Positions 30,521 to 44,260 of a DNA stretch of 64,000 nucleotides are shown here, piece by piece. The stretch spans positions 3,582,501 through 3,646,500 of the forward strand of contig JBAMJR010000151.1 of NCBI GenBank assembly GCA_038501785.1, written 5' to 3'. Numbering within the stretch: the first letter of the stretch is position 1; each line of letters opens with the position of its first letter. Under the pieces are notes generated by a model, which worked only from the letters and a program-made list of their open reading frames with translations, was not told the DNA's origin and made no database searches. This stretch comes from Myoxocephalus aenaeus. Its lineage: Eukaryota; Chordata; Actinopteri; Perciformes; Cottidae. Position numbers and translations under genes: made by a program.

Positions 30521-32089
30521 AGTCACACTACGAGTGAGGGAGGAGGAGGAGGAACACACACACAGACGCACTCACCAAAAAAGAGGAGCTGCAAATGTTT
30601 GCCAAAAGTGTTGCGAGTGATTGTAGTTCCAGCGCTGTACAGATAGGAGCTGAGTAGGAGTATATCCTTAGAGTTGAGCTATAGCGTAGGATGCTAACAG
30701 GGCAGAGGCTGAGCATGCCCTGGAGCACCACTGATGCCAGGCAGGGTGTCTGATAGCAAAACTGGCTCCTGCTCTCACTCCTCCTGTCTTCCACGTTCTC
30801 ACCTTCACCCTCACTCACACTACACACATTAACACACGCCGCTCCTGTACCCACTTCTGCCCTGAATCTCTACCAACGTTTTGATAGATCACATCCAAGA
30901 ACATGGAGGGTAGGTCAATGCATCAATGCTAACCTAAATAATTCATTCTGCATGTGTACATAGTCTTAATTAGAGTTAATTATTCATGACCCCTACACCA
31001 CTGGAGCTATATATATTTTTTGAACAATTGGGGGGTTGATTTTTACTGTTTTCGAATGTGCTTGTAATGACAGCAGGAATTGAATAGTTTTGTCCAAGAA
31101 TGAGGCATGAAAAATAATCTTTAATTAAGCATTAACGAACCCAAATAGTATTCTTTGGATGAATTGAATCTTCAAATAGTAAGAGGGACTACTTAACTTG
31201 AGACTTTCCAAAGTCTCCATTCTGCATAGAAAACACAAATAGAAAACAAGACAAATAAGGTTTCAGGGGTCACCCGATAGGATAATTACTGACTCATCTG
31301 ACTCATCAGCAAGCTCAGCCAAGTACAACACATTTGTGATCATTCTCTCAATTGAACAAAAGTCTCTTTTTTCGGAGAAATTCTGCAGTACTACCATAAA
31401 TAAGATCCGCCAACATTTTCTACACTTAACCAAACAGCGCTGTGTAACCGCGTCTAGTGTGTATGTGTGTGTGTGTGTGTGTGTGCTTATATACCCGCCA
31501 TGCCTTCTGTACCTTTTATACAGACGTCGATTTGGTTCTGCAACTACTTCTGCAGTTGGTGTAACTCTGTACCCCCACTGCCCCTCTGTCCAGCTACTGC
31601 TAGCTGAATCTACTTAGTAGAGTAAGGATTCTACACTATTCCATACTGAAAATATAACACTGTAATGTGTCAATCAGTGATGCAGTATAACTGATGAGTT
31701 CCTTGAACAATGCACCCTGATTGCTGGAACAGCTTTTTTTCCAGTGATGGTGGGCCAAACAGAGAAAGCCCCCCAGGAATCCACAACCTCATTTGTTCTT
31801 ACATACCAAACTGTGATAAGGTTGGACAACGGAATATGTGCTAATGTAGCGAAGCATGATTACTGGCTTAGTCAACAAGCCGATTGTCTGTACATAGTGG
31901 AAAAGGGAATGAGCCAAACAATCGCCCACAGTCCAGTGTCAGTGTTAGATTGCCAGGGTATTCCTTGAGTTTGATCCCCATTCAATAAATAGTAAATCTA
32001 GTTTATTTACAAAGCAGGACTGTATTGTCTGTGTGGCGCGTGAAAGCTGTTGACCTCTAAGTCAACTATTTAGTGAATCAACATTATCA

Positions 32090-32760
32090 TTCCAAGCTCT
32101 TTTGCCCCAGCTGAAACATTAGCCCCTCTCAGGGCTGAGGCTTTCTGGGATGTTTCCAGTCTAGCCGCCAGCGGGGCTCGTCCGGGGACTGCTGGAGCCA
32201 ACACAGCGATCCAGTTACCCTTCTGTGTGTTGCATTACAAAAAGAGCACATTTGGTTCCGCTAATCAGCTATAATGCTATTGCCATCGATAAAGTGTGTG
32301 AAACATCATTCTTGAGAGATATTCCTCAAGTCATTTAGCTTGGTAATTGACTTTTAAAGCAGTCTGGGCCGTGGAGTGATACTACAAACCAGGTGGGCTG
32401 GATAGAAATATAGCCTATCTATCATTTCTGTGTGTGTGTTGATGTAATGGTGCTAGAGATCAAGAGACAATGTTGATGGGAGGTGGAGACAGACATCTTC
32501 CTGCTCCCAAAAATAGGAGCATCTTTGCTCAATCTCTCTCTCTCTCTCCCCACGTGCTAGTTTAAAGCAGATAATGCAGAAAGCGTCTCTCCTGTGCTGA
32601 GGAGGCAGCATATTGATTTTGTCTTAGATGAGGTCTCTGAAACCTCATTTACTCCCGTTGTCATCATGGTGGAACATCAGTGTCTGACAAGCTGCACTTC
32701 CCCCCCTATATCTATCCAGGCGGCCATCTTGGAAACTGTTGAGGGATGCTAATGTGTGTG
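32090..32760. promoter_or_regulatory. Candidate conserved non-coding element
   Basis: Mostly repeat-free block with mixed composition, including CCGCTAATCAGCTATAATGC near 32258 and a short CT run at about 32534-32549. No coding signature. Weak call. Confidence 0.18.
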
Positions 32761-35700
32761 AGCATTAGCGCTGTCTTCTTCCAGTAACACTGTTGACAGA
32801 GTGCATTGCATGATAAGATGTATGAGGTCAGATAATGTTGCTGCTGACTAACCATTGTGCTGTCTAAATAAAGCCCTGTGTTTAAGCACTGATCTGCTCT
32901 TATTAGGTTACAGTGCAAACACAGAGGAACGTCCCAGGTGGACCTGCCATCTTGGCATGTGGGTCACAGTGAAACATGGCACTCCTATGCCCAGAGCTCT
33001 TTGGGTGTTTGATGAGCCACGGATGAAGCTGTCCAAGTTTCCTTACTTCATAATCTTCAGTGATGGTGGATCATTGAAAACACTAGTCGACGACAGGGCT
33101 ACAATATGATAGCTATCAATTAAATTAAATTTTGCCCCGAAGCATGTACAAATCAAGAATGAACAAGTTATGAAGTTTAAGAGATTATACATGTTTTTTT
33201 TTGTTTTAATCTAAGAAAGACTGGTATAATCAAACCAAACATGATACATAGTGTGAGTACGCTGTTCCTTGGCTCACAGCAACACCCTGCTTTCATCAGC
33301 AAACAAAGCCTGATTGACAACAAAAACCATGCGAAGCAAACCTGCTCAATACTCTGACTCACATTTGGAACACCTCATAGTAAAAGGCTGACTTAAAAGA
33401 ATCCCGCACAATTACACTTCTCTCAGCCAGAGGGCAGAGATTTCTATGTATACATAAATGGCAGTTTTCTTTTTTCATTAAACAGGGTGAAATTATGCAC
33501 AAATACGTGATTCAACGTAATTAAACTAATTAAAGAACATCATTAATAAAATATCAGCGAAGCCAGCTGTTTACAGTGTGTGGAGGGGCCTGGGGATGTG
33601 AGGAGATGGGAGAGAGACAGACAGTGTGGTTTTAATATGTGCTTTTAAGGGTTCCCTGTGGTGAAGGTCTTCTCCAGAGACGGGGGCCCCTTTGTAACAG
33701 TCCCCATGGAGAAAACAACAGCAAAATCAACAACTCTGCAAACATCCAAATATTTCTTGTGCATGCATTTCTGTATATTTATTCATATTTATACCCGATG
33801 AGTTTGAGTCTCAGTGAGATGTTGATAAGGCATTATAGAATCAAAAATACCAACCTATTCACTTAAAATAATTTACAAATATGGGTTTAATTTTTGATCA
33901 TTTATTCAAAAGTAATGTAGCCTATTCATATATTTCTGTTCTTATGTGCACGGTTTTGTAATAATTTGTTGTTTATATTTTACACATTTTCCTTTTTGAT
34001 AAGTATTTAATCATTTCAATCATTATTCCAATATTCAAGCTTTTATAGCCCTGCTATTTTATTGTTAAAGTATTACTCTTTATTATACTAAAACTAAACA
34101 TGTACAATATTTAGTATAAACATAGAGTTTATAAACTAGTTTGTGGCAGATACATCTTTGACATGAGTGCACTCCAAACAGATAACTCAGACATCGTATG
34201 ATTCTTAAGACGGTGTTTTTTTCACATTTTGTCATGTCACTTACAATGAGAATGGGCCTTTTTTAAATGAATAAATGAGGGATGACTCTAGTGATAGTCA
34301 ACATGCTGATAAAGGAGCAATGGACATAGTGAAACAGAGCCCAATTAATAATGCATTTGTGTCTGACTGTCTGGCCCCAAGGACGGGGCTGCTGAAAAAT
34401 GGAGGTCATATGTCCTCCTCAAGTGGTCAGTGATCCCTCTGTGCCACCCAGCCAGTGTTCAGTGTCCAGCTCCCTGAACTGTGAAATGGCACACGTGTGC
34501 ATCAAATTAACTGTATTTAAAGACTTTGAAACATCCCATACATCTTTACATGTGCAGTTGGTATGCCTTCACGTAGTTGTATGTATGCAGTTGTATACTA
34601 ATTACCCGTGTACACTTTTTGTTTAATCCATACTTACAAGCATAAGTGTGCACATCGGCATATAAACATTAACGGGGAGTGTGTAACGGTGTGTCTGCGT
34701 GCGCTTATGTGACGGATGGTCGTGGAGGTGACCTCTCTTAAGAGCAGTCAGTGGAGAAGGCCTGCCTGTGACCCTTGGCCACTTAGGCACATTAATCACA
34801 ACCCATTCCTTCTTGCTTTTATCAGCCCTGCTGAAAGCTACTGTCCAGCCTAGACCCCCTGCCCACCCCCTTCATCTCCTTTCTGCTTTAGCCATTCATA
34901 AGACTCTCATCAACCTCAGACCACAGGTATCACTCCATCACTACACATTTATCAGGAGCTGCTCTTATCAGCCAGCAGGGCCTGAATATGGAAATGGGAT
35001 CCCTGCCACTGATAAGGCCAGCCTAGATTATCCCTGGCTCTCCTTCATCAGATAGCCACTGAGGAATGGTAACAGGCCGGAACATTCCGCCATTGTTTTG
35101 CAGCAGTGCTGATTGAAGAAGAGCTAAGGGAGGGGGGTGATGCACAGAGGCATCTGTAGAGATATGTGTGGGTGTGTTTGTGTTCAAGTATGTATGTTTC
35201 TTAGTGGGGCAGTATGGCTGGAATAGCATCAATATGAATACAGGCGATAACTTGAAATTCACCCCTAACTGCTTACCTGTTTGCACAAACGTAGCTGTTT
35301 TGCAAATGCACTAATTACCATAAATCCTGCTAAAATGATGAATGTATAGTAAGAATGGAGTAATATTTATTTTGGTATAATTATGTATCTAATGTTGATG
35401 CCTTGTGTTCTCTGTTCTATCATATTTTTACACATTGTAATTGATAATTATTACAAAAAGCCAATACATCCAAATCAAAATAAAACAATGCTGACAAACA
35501 CACGCACATCTGAAGCTAGTCTTCCAAGGGGGCGCTAAAGCAGTTCAAACCCACAGCTCTCAATTTAATCAACAACTTTCTTCATCGATATATTCACACA
35601 CTTACAAACGCGTACACACAAACAAAATAAATGCAGACAGGCATGACACATGTGCACACACATACACACTTACATTATCACACAGATATTCAGACAGACA

Positions 35701-35779
35701 GCAACCTTGTATGCACACCATGCACACACACACAAAACACTCTTTCCTTAGCATGTGTTCAAACAAAAATAGGCCATTC

Positions 35780-36320
35780 CTAATTAGGACCTCACAACCT
35801 GAGCTTTTTCTTCAAAGGCAGCCGCTCCTGCGCTAATCTGAGGCACCGCTTCATTATGAATTCTTCAAAGTCCCACCCAGCTGTCAAGCAAGCTTGTCGA
35901 AAGGGCCGTTATTAGTGAGGCTAGTGCAGCAGGCACAAAGCTTGGTCTGTTGTTCTGTGTTGAACCCACCCTGTCACAAACACACACATTGACTGCAGTG
36001 AACATGCTGACCCGAGATCAGTTTGTCAGCCTGTGATGCTGGTGCTCAGGTGTGTTGACTCGGACACACTCCTTACAAAGGGGTATTGACACGACTCCTG
36101 TAAAATCCCTTGCACCAAGAGAGAGGCCCGCCACAGCTTATCTTATCAGATGCATTATTAGCTGCGATTGGCAAAACTATCAAAAGAACGTTAGCTGACA
36201 AAAGAGGCCCTGTGCAATGCCCGCAATAAAGCACACCTCTATTGGCCGCTAAGTGATTTATACGATCGTCTTAAGATGGCTTTTGGTTAGGCTTTGATAA
36301 CAGAGGCCTGCCTGTGTGTA
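35780..36320. promoter_or_regulatory. Candidate conserved non-coding element
   Basis: Repeat-free block beginning CTAATTAGGACC near 35780, with TTCATTATGAATTC near 35851 and CCGTTATTAGTGAGG near 35907. No protein-like frame of useful length. Enhancer-like by style only. Confidence 0.25.
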
Positions 36321-37619
36321 GTTGACACACTCAGCTGAGTATGAACTCACCGCTACACCCAGGGTCAGAATCAACAAGGGCCACTACATGTCATAATGGA
36401 CCCATATAACTCATGTTACAGACAACTGATGTCTGTTTTTATCACCCAGTGTGCAGGGAGTGCACAGAAGATGTCCTGTTGAGTCGAGCTCTGTCCTGTA
36501 ATGATGCGTGATATGGCCAGCATGACGAGTTGTATCCAAAACATCACATGATGATTTTGAAAAATATTGAATAATTATTTTATCAGGCCCTATCCACAAA
36601 CCTATTTCCCTATTTAACTATGAAACAAGATACTTGTTGTAGTCAGCAGTGGTATGAGATGTAGGAATCAAGGAATCCAACACCTAACGTAATTTTTTTT
36701 ACATACATTGGATCATGCTATGACCTTCCTCTTTGTATGGTTAGAAGGAGGATTTACCTTATTTAAAGAACCCATAAAATAGAGACTTCAAACTGCTGGA
36801 AAATGGCACTTAATGAAAAACAATGAAACTTTAATGGTTACCTCCTCTCACCCGATAGGTATAAACAAAAATTGCAATCACTAAAAGCAATCACAAAAAG
36901 CAATAAAAAATAAAAAATAAAACCTCATAAAAAATAAATCAGCATTCTCAACTTATAATATCACTTGTTTTATCTCGGGGTCAAGACTGAATATCCCATT
37001 TGTCCAGCCACAACTTCCCTTTTCAATAGGAATGAGATCACAATGTGGAAGTTAAGATACCATATCATGTGTTTATGAAAATTGAATTGAAGGGTTATAC
37101 TCAATAGTTGCACTCTATTTTAGCAGTACAAAATGGCTTTCTCTTGGTCACCATGACAAGACCATGACGGGATAGTTTGAAATCATGCCTCACCTATAAC
37201 CTTAGGTCTGACACTGTAGCCTCTTGCTATGGAGACTGGGGCATAATAATAGTATCTGACTTCCCTGACTCCTCAAACAGCCTGGTATGGGTGGGTGCGT
37301 TCATAAATGCAGACAGCTAAACATATTTTAATTGCTTCTCCGAATAGCTTTGGTAGTGATATCTAAGTATGTGGCAATGGTTCTCAAGCGCACTCAAACA
37401 ACCTTGTTATAAAGATCACTCTCTGTGCACATGGACACAGATACACACCACTAATATGCATACACACATAACACAATTACTAATTAAGTGAAGCACACAG
37501 AAAGGTTAGAGATAAATGTGGGAGAGTCAAGCTCTCTGCAGGATCACAGGAGCCACATAGGAGAGGGTGCAGGCATTTGAAACATGACTCTGTGACTTTT
37601 TAAGTGAACATTATCTTGT

Positions 37620-38220
37620 TTCCCTAACCCCAAATCCAAAATTCAGCCCTCTTGAATGACAAGAGCTGGTGTTGGGACGTCTCCGAGCTCTTGCTCCTAT
37701 GTCTTCCCCCCCCCGCTGTAAAGATATGATCAAGTCCCCTGCTCGCTTCACAGAAATATCAGAAATATCAGGGACATGAAATCCTTGTTAAGCAGCTCAC
37801 TGTCACAGCTGGGTCCTTGATTGGCAAGCTTGACAGTGCACACGCTACTCGCAGTCTTTCACACATTTAGCGAGGCCCATATGCTGAAAGAAGAGAGAGA
37901 AGCCACAGCGCCATGTGACTGCGCCTATGGAACGGCCGTATCACTCTCAAATCTCCATTTAATCGCCAATCTCAAGTTACCCCACACTTAATAAACAGCA
38001 GATTAGTGCATTCTTTGCTATGTCCGACACACATTTCCTCTTCAGAAAGTCTCACGGGGGCAGGTCTCGTATAGTTGGCATAACCAGTCATGTTAAACGG
38101 TCGAGACAAGGCGCGTCATCTGCTCAGCATCTAGCCCTCGGCTCCAAAGCAGTCCGCAGCTATTGTTGTGGAGGAAAGTCAGCCGCCTATGCCCTTATGC
38201 CAACATGACCCCCTCCTCAG
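37620..38220. promoter_or_regulatory. Candidate conserved non-coding element
   Basis: Repeat-poor block with a 10-bp tandem (CAGAAATAT, AGAAATATC) at 37751-37770, CCATTTAATCGCC near 37955 and several CpGs. No recognisable coding frame. Weak regulatory call. Confidence 0.22.
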
Positions 38221-38307
38221 TGGAAAACTGATATTCATAACCTTTTGTCTGGAGTTGGTCGGAGCCACATTTGGCAATATGAGCATTGTCCTTGTATAAA
38301 GTGACAT

Positions 38308-38347
38308 GAGAGAGAGAGAGAGAGAGAGGGCGAGAGAGAGAGAGAGA
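38308..38347. repeat. (GA)n microsatellite, 40 bp, one interruption
   Basis: GA dinucleotides interrupted by GGGC near 38329-38331. Confidence 0.95.
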
Positions 38348-38610
38348 TAGAGTAAATGTATGCTGGATGGTTGGAATTAGTGTGCGGTGTGAATGACAAT
38401 AGGAAGAGATGTCATAATGAAAGGTTACTTGGGTTACTCCGCCGAGTCTGTCTGTCACCTCCATGCCTTTAGGGAGCTCTAATCACTTTACCCTATAATT
38501 ACCTCCCCACAAAAGGGCCCGTTAAAGTTCCTGTAAAATAAACCTGATGCTATTGTGACGAAGAGAGGCTCTTTCTTTTAATTAGGGCCATCCATCTTAA
38601 CCTTGTCTAC

Positions 38611-38748
38611 CTGAGGTGAAGTGAAGGTAGCCCGGGTCAAGCTCCCAAAACGCTCTTCTCCATTGTCTTCTCCTTCCATCGACAGGCGCACAATGTAGGT
38701 GCTAGCCTGCTCAGCGCCACAATCCTTTTGTCGCCTGCTCGCTGGCTC
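38611..38748 (-). other. Weak candidate coding exon, function unknown
   Basis: On the minus strand a CCTACCAG acceptor-like site precedes and a CAG|GTAGAC donor-like site follows a 138-bp segment, exactly 46 codons, open throughout in phase 0. The peptide is hydrophilic and mixed (ending RATFTSPQ, with STYIVRLSMEGEDNGEE inside), unlike the repeat-derived frames elsewhere. I do not recognise a family. The polypyrimidine tract before the acceptor is poor, and no matching neighbouring exon was found, so it may be chance or a piece of a conserved non-coding element. Confidence 0.15.
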
Positions 38749-40446
38749 CTGGTAGGATTTGCAGCTGAATGGGTTTCCTTTACAGTGACACAATACTTGA
38801 AATTTACAATGGGAACCCAACACTGCACGCATCACTATTGTATGTGAAACATATGCAGCGGGTGACTATAAAAAATTAAGTGTAAGCTCATATCATTTAA
38901 CAGCTGTTGGTGTGACGTAACAATCTTGCTCTTCAATGGACAACTTGAGGCTTGTGGGAACAATGTTTTTTTAGTGGGTGTTGCTGGAAGTAGTATCCGG
39001 GATAAAAAATGTTTCAACCTAATCCCTTGCTCTGCTGCTCAATACACCTCTGCACACACACCATGTGTGTGTGTGTGTGTGTGTATGTGTGTTTTTTGTC
39101 TACATTTAGAGTTTGTGTGTCAGTGTGTCTCACAGCATGTGTTATCACCCACATGTGTTTAGTCAAGCACAAGACAGGGTGATGCTGTGTTTTGAATCTG
39201 CGTCTCTTTTCCAAAAGCTCCTAGGTGAGGAGTAGGGCCTGATGATCAAAAGTAGTGTTTGTTTTTTTTCCTCCCGACCCCGAGAGGGAGAAACGCCATG
39301 TCCCTGCAGAGCGCAGGCGGGCAAACTGCCTCACACTGATCAGCTCTCTTGAGAGAAATGCTACCCTGTATGTATAGTGAGTGTGTGCTACTGTTTCATT
39401 GTTCCCTTTCCCTCCTTACCCTCTCATTCTTACCCCTTCTTCGCTCTTTTCAGGTGTCACTGGCTGCTACCTTGAGCTGACACTGATGTGTGCTGTCACC
39501 TCTGCTGCAGCTGGAGGTGGGACTGAAACATATACACACAGGACTGGAATTCTCAGGCCTTTGCATGGTATCTATGTATACGCTCTTTCTCCTCATCATC
39601 CTGCTTCTCCCTCTCACTACCTCCGCATTTCAGCCCACTGTATCCGACCCACAGTGCACTGCGTGCGCTTTCATCTGTGCTGAGGTGGCGTGGTCGTATA
39701 TTATTCATGGGTCGTGTGATCTGAGGCGCGTGTCATATGGCAGAAGTAATAAGATGGAGTAGACTACTGGTGGGGAGATGATGAACACAACATTGGAGAG
39801 AGAGACACAAGCCTTCCTCTCCCATTGCCTTGCATGGCTTTCTTCACTTGGTATACACATGTTGGCGCACAGCACAGCTTTGATTTATACTGGAATGGAA
39901 GGCCCAGAAAGGGACAGCACAACAGGTGTTGTTTTGAAACAACAAAGACTATTCCAGTGAGTAGTATATTTTAGATTTGTTGGAGACAGACAGGACTGAT
40001 AATGTGGTGTATCCAAAAGGTATGACTTTCATTTGTCTTTCATTTGATGTTTTTGTGACTCTGCCAGGAGGCAGAAAGTTAAGTAACTCTTACTTGTACC
40101 TCAGTACCGCATACATTCGAGCAGCCATCTTGCTATTCTTACATTCTGCCCCCTGTGTAGTCATTGCATCATCAATTACCGTTGGTAGAGTAGATGTATG
40201 TATGTAATGGTGGATTGGGTCAAAACATTTGTAACTGTTCCATTACATGCAGGAGCAAGACTTTTGACCTCCCACAATGCCCCTCAGTTTTGCCCAGGGA
40301 GCAGGGGGGCTTTTTGAGGGTGGAGGGCAGGGCAGAGAGCAGACCAGCTGACCAGTTTTGGCGTATCAGAGACTGAGCCCTGGTGTGCAATGTCTGGAGG
40401 CGACATGTGGTTAACCACCTGGCCCCGCTGTTTGACCCACTGGAGT

Positions 40447-40449
<3 letters not shown>

Positions 40450-40498
<49 letters not shown>
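40450..40498. repeat. (GA)n microsatellite, 49 bp
   Basis: Perfect GA run after GAGTGAGT. Polypurine mirror symmetry could allow triplex formation. Confidence 0.97.
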
Positions 40499-40505
<7 letters not shown>

Positions 40506-41539
40506 GCAGAGGGAGCAAGGACAGCCTGTACAGCCATTTGCTCATCAATGGAGGGCATCACCACCACTTAACACAGCTTATTGATCTGCACAGCCTGCAG
40601 GGCCTCGGTTGTGTGTCCATTTCCTATTGATTATTTCAAGTCCATTCTTATTGACCGCTTTCTCTCCACTGCTCTCCTCTGTCTGCTCCACCAGGGGATT
40701 TTTTTAAACAGTCATTTGAAATTATAATCGGTTTGAGTAAATGTCATAATCGCCCCTAAGGCCTGGTGCAGATTGGCTCGAGAGCAAAGGTCTTTGGGTT
40801 CAATGACACTGGTCAATATGGATCCATTTGTGTTATTTCCAGTGCAGTGGTCACTTCAACCAAAATGGCGGACCTCAGTTCTCTCTGTACTGCATTTCAG
40901 ATTGTTATCGGCTCCAAGATTTCTTCGTTATTATACTGTATAGATGCAACGCAAACTAATATTACTAACAGGACAGAGGTAATTCAATTGTTATTGTTTC
41001 AACAAAGAAGGCCTGTGTGGTGTGTGTGTGTGTGTCTGTCTGTGTGTGAGTGAATGAAGAGTGACGCACTAGCCGACTGCTCATCAATGCTTCATAGGTT
41101 AGATCATTAGATCTAAAGTGACAGCACTACACAAGGATGGGGAGTGGGGGTTGCTTAGATAAAGATTGGCATATTGCTATTGATTCACCATCCCTGGGGC
41201 TTCCTCTGTTACCATGGTTATAGCCAGCGGGGGTGGAGTAGGCGTATAATTTTGACATAAGGAGAATGATGTAACCATTATGATTCTGATTTAAAAATGT
41301 TATGATCACGTTTGAATAATCTCCCAATTCCCTCAACTTTATTGCCTGGCAAAAGAATGATAACTCATCATTTGCCTGAAATTTATGGCATTGAGGTGCA
41401 GAGAATCAGAGTTAGTGCGCTTCTGATGTGCATGTCACTGCAGATAACCATCTGTGATCCTATAACCATTACTCTAACTCATAACAACGGCCGTGCTTTG
41501 GATATACGAGTCAGGGTTTTCATTGTGAGCCGATAGGGG

Positions 41540-41790
41540 TTTGAAAAAAAATTCCCGTCGCAGCTCATGTTGAACTGCCAAACTCTTCAGCTGTCCTTCT
41601 AAAGCAGCCTGAAATAAGAGCAGGCCTCAAAAGCTCTTTGATCTTTTACTGCCAGGGTCAGGGCTGAAATGACGCGTAAATGAGGGAGGAATGAGTTTTC
41701 ATTTTGTCAACCTGTTCTGTTATTGTAAAGCTAAGGGGCCTTTGGTGTGACATGACAGGAGATTGTTTTAAGTGCCCACACCAGTGGAAC
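41540..41790. promoter_or_regulatory. Candidate conserved non-coding element
   Basis: Repeat-free block with CTCTTTGATCTTTTACTG near 41633, containing a TCF/LEF-like CTTTGATC core. No coding signature. Weak call by style. Confidence 0.22.
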
Positions 41791-41893
41791 GGCTGAACAT
41801 GTTTGGGTGTCACAGCCAAAAAGCTGTTCACCTACATTACTTGCAGATATTTACTGTGTCTAGTGAACAGCTGTGGGAGCTTACCTAGAGAGA

Positions 41894-41894
<1 letters not shown>

Positions 41895-41945
<51 letters not shown>
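41895..41945. repeat. (TG)n microsatellite, 51 bp
   Basis: Perfect TG run. The frame crossing it is a Val-Cys artefact. Confidence 0.98.
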
Positions 41946-41946
<1 letters not shown>

Positions 41947-44236
41947 AGCTGATGCAAAAGAGTCTCCATTCACATGTGTTCATGTGTACATGGGCAAGCA
42001 TGCAGTGCATAGCGTAGTGTGTGAATGTGTATACTTCCACAACTCAGTTGTGTCAGTATGAGTTCCTGTATTGTGTGTGCAATACTCCCTGAACAGACCT
42101 GCTGGCTGTGGAGTGCTGTAGAGAGATGAAGAGGATCCTCCATCAGTCTGATAGGAGAGCAAAGCAGGAAGAAGTAACTACTTGGCTAAAAGGGAGCAGC
42201 CTCTGTAGCTGTTTACGGCGCTTAGATTTCCAGAGGAGTGGAGCTGTGCTGGAGGTGCATAAAGGTAACAAAACATGATCATTATGGGATGCATTTGTAC
42301 TAAATCGCTGTACAGAACATCTCCTTCCGAGTGCCGACATCACCCACGCATTGTTCTGACTACAGAGAGAAACCCCTGGAGCTGACAAAGGCAAAGGAAG
42401 AAGTGGAGGGGAGGAAGATCGGGTGCCATATCCATCGTTCAAGTCTCGGCTTGTGTTCAGTAGTTCAATATTACACCCACTCCACCCATTTTTGATTTGA
42501 AACTGACAGTTGTTTCTGAAGCACCGCACTCCATATCACAGGGAGGAAATGAGAGCACTGAATTCCACAAGATGTGAAAGGTGAAAAATGGAGAAAAACA
42601 CCCTCCCCCTCCAGATATAAAAAAGGAAAACACCCAAACACAGAGTGAAAACAAATACATAAATAAATAAATCAACAATAGGAGCTGCAGCTGAGAAGGG
42701 AAACATTGTGAAAAATTGCAGTGGGGAGATTTTAAATTGCGGTTCTATCAATAATTTAGCTACCTGAGACATAGTGTTGTTGTTCACCATAAGGTTTGAT
42801 GCAACTGAGAGAAGAGTTAAGATTAGGGAGACTTTTTTATTATTGATGCCGCGGTGCACATCTGGTGTTACAGTGCCAACCCCCAAACAGTGCACAGCTA
42901 TCCCCTTTGCAAAATGACTGTAACACTGTCAATTGTCTACACAGTTGAATTGTTAGTGGCAGATGCTGTCAGGTCCAGGTTACAGATCTTAGTGAAAATC
43001 CAACAGTTTCTCCTCAGAGAGAGTTTATAATTCAACTTCACCAATTAAAGGGGAATGTGTCTTTACTGCTAGTGTAATTGCTATTGTCAATATTAAGTTC
43101 CCTTAGCTGGCACAGGTCGGCTGGTACTATCTTACTTCTAGAGGCTACCATAAATATATAAACCTGGGTATGATGGATTTGACTTGAGCATTTTGAACAT
43201 TTTGAACACAAGGCTGGTTGGATAGAAAAAATGCTTATAGCTTTCTTGTGACCTCAACTAGACCTTGTAGCACACCCCATGATTCAGAGTGTTGTTATGC
43301 CGCCCTAATGCCATGTCAGTCCCAATGCTCACGGTTAGCATCACTCCTCCCTACCTTTGTCAGTAACTCGGCCAAGCACAAATGACCCTTGCCAGTGCAC
43401 TTGGGGCTAGCGTGAACTTAATCACTTGAGCAAATTGAAACCACTCGCTCTGCAGTATTTTTACAGGGGTATAGCATATGACCTCAGCCTATACTGACTG
43501 ACCTCTGCTTTTGAAAGGACTCAAGGCCTAAATAACCTTTTTTTCCCGTCTCATTCCATTTTAGGTCAGAATTCCTAGTTTTCCCCACTTGCTGTGTGAT
43601 TTATAACGCAGTTGTAATCCTCTCACAGTTGACATTTAGAGGACATGGTAAAAGTGTTGTCTTCAGTGTGAATGTGTTTTTTTATCATCGGGGAGATCCA
43701 CCACCTTTTGAAGGCCTTCCTGAGCCTGTAGTAAAGTTTCTGACCCTGATTACTGGTTCCCAGCTCTGGCTCCTGTCAGCCAGGGGAGAAGGGTCAACAG
43801 CCCTCAGCAAAAAAGAACCTTAGTCAACACAACTGATCTGACACAGTGCTGGAATGCTCTGTGATTGATTCTTGGTGTCCGTGGGAAAACATTTTGTGAC
43901 TTAATTTCTTACATGAGTCATCTGCAGCTAGACAAGCGGTGAAAGACATGTGGCGGTCAAAAACCAAACCAAACGGCTAATCCAGGCAGACAGGTTACAG
44001 GCTAGCTGTTAGCACATGTTTACCTGTGTCTGTTCTTTTGTTCTTTATCCTAGAGCTCAGCACTGGGATGTCAGGGGCATTGAGGGACTTACACACAGGT
44101 TCACCATGATCTGCTTTCACTCAGACTCAGACATGTCACAATGTTGTTGCACAAAAGACATCCATGTTCACACAAATGCTTGCAGGGGCTATTCCTCAAG
44201 TGTTGGAAATCGGAGGCATACAGGGGCTCCCTTATA

Positions 44237-44260
44237 AAATCCCCAATGAAATCCCCAATG
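44237..44260. repeat. 12-bp exact tandem duplication
   Basis: AAATCCCCAATG occurs twice head to tail with no mismatch, probably a slippage event. Confidence 0.9.

Larger units (their letters stand above)
29313..38307. other. Non-coding unique DNA
   Basis: No recognised gene. A short GT run lies at 31465-31485, interrupted CA-rich sequence at 35590-35750, and A-rich sequence at 36890-36950. Four enhancer-like blocks are listed separately. The frame at 32855-33109 is open but has no domain I know. Confidence 0.5.
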
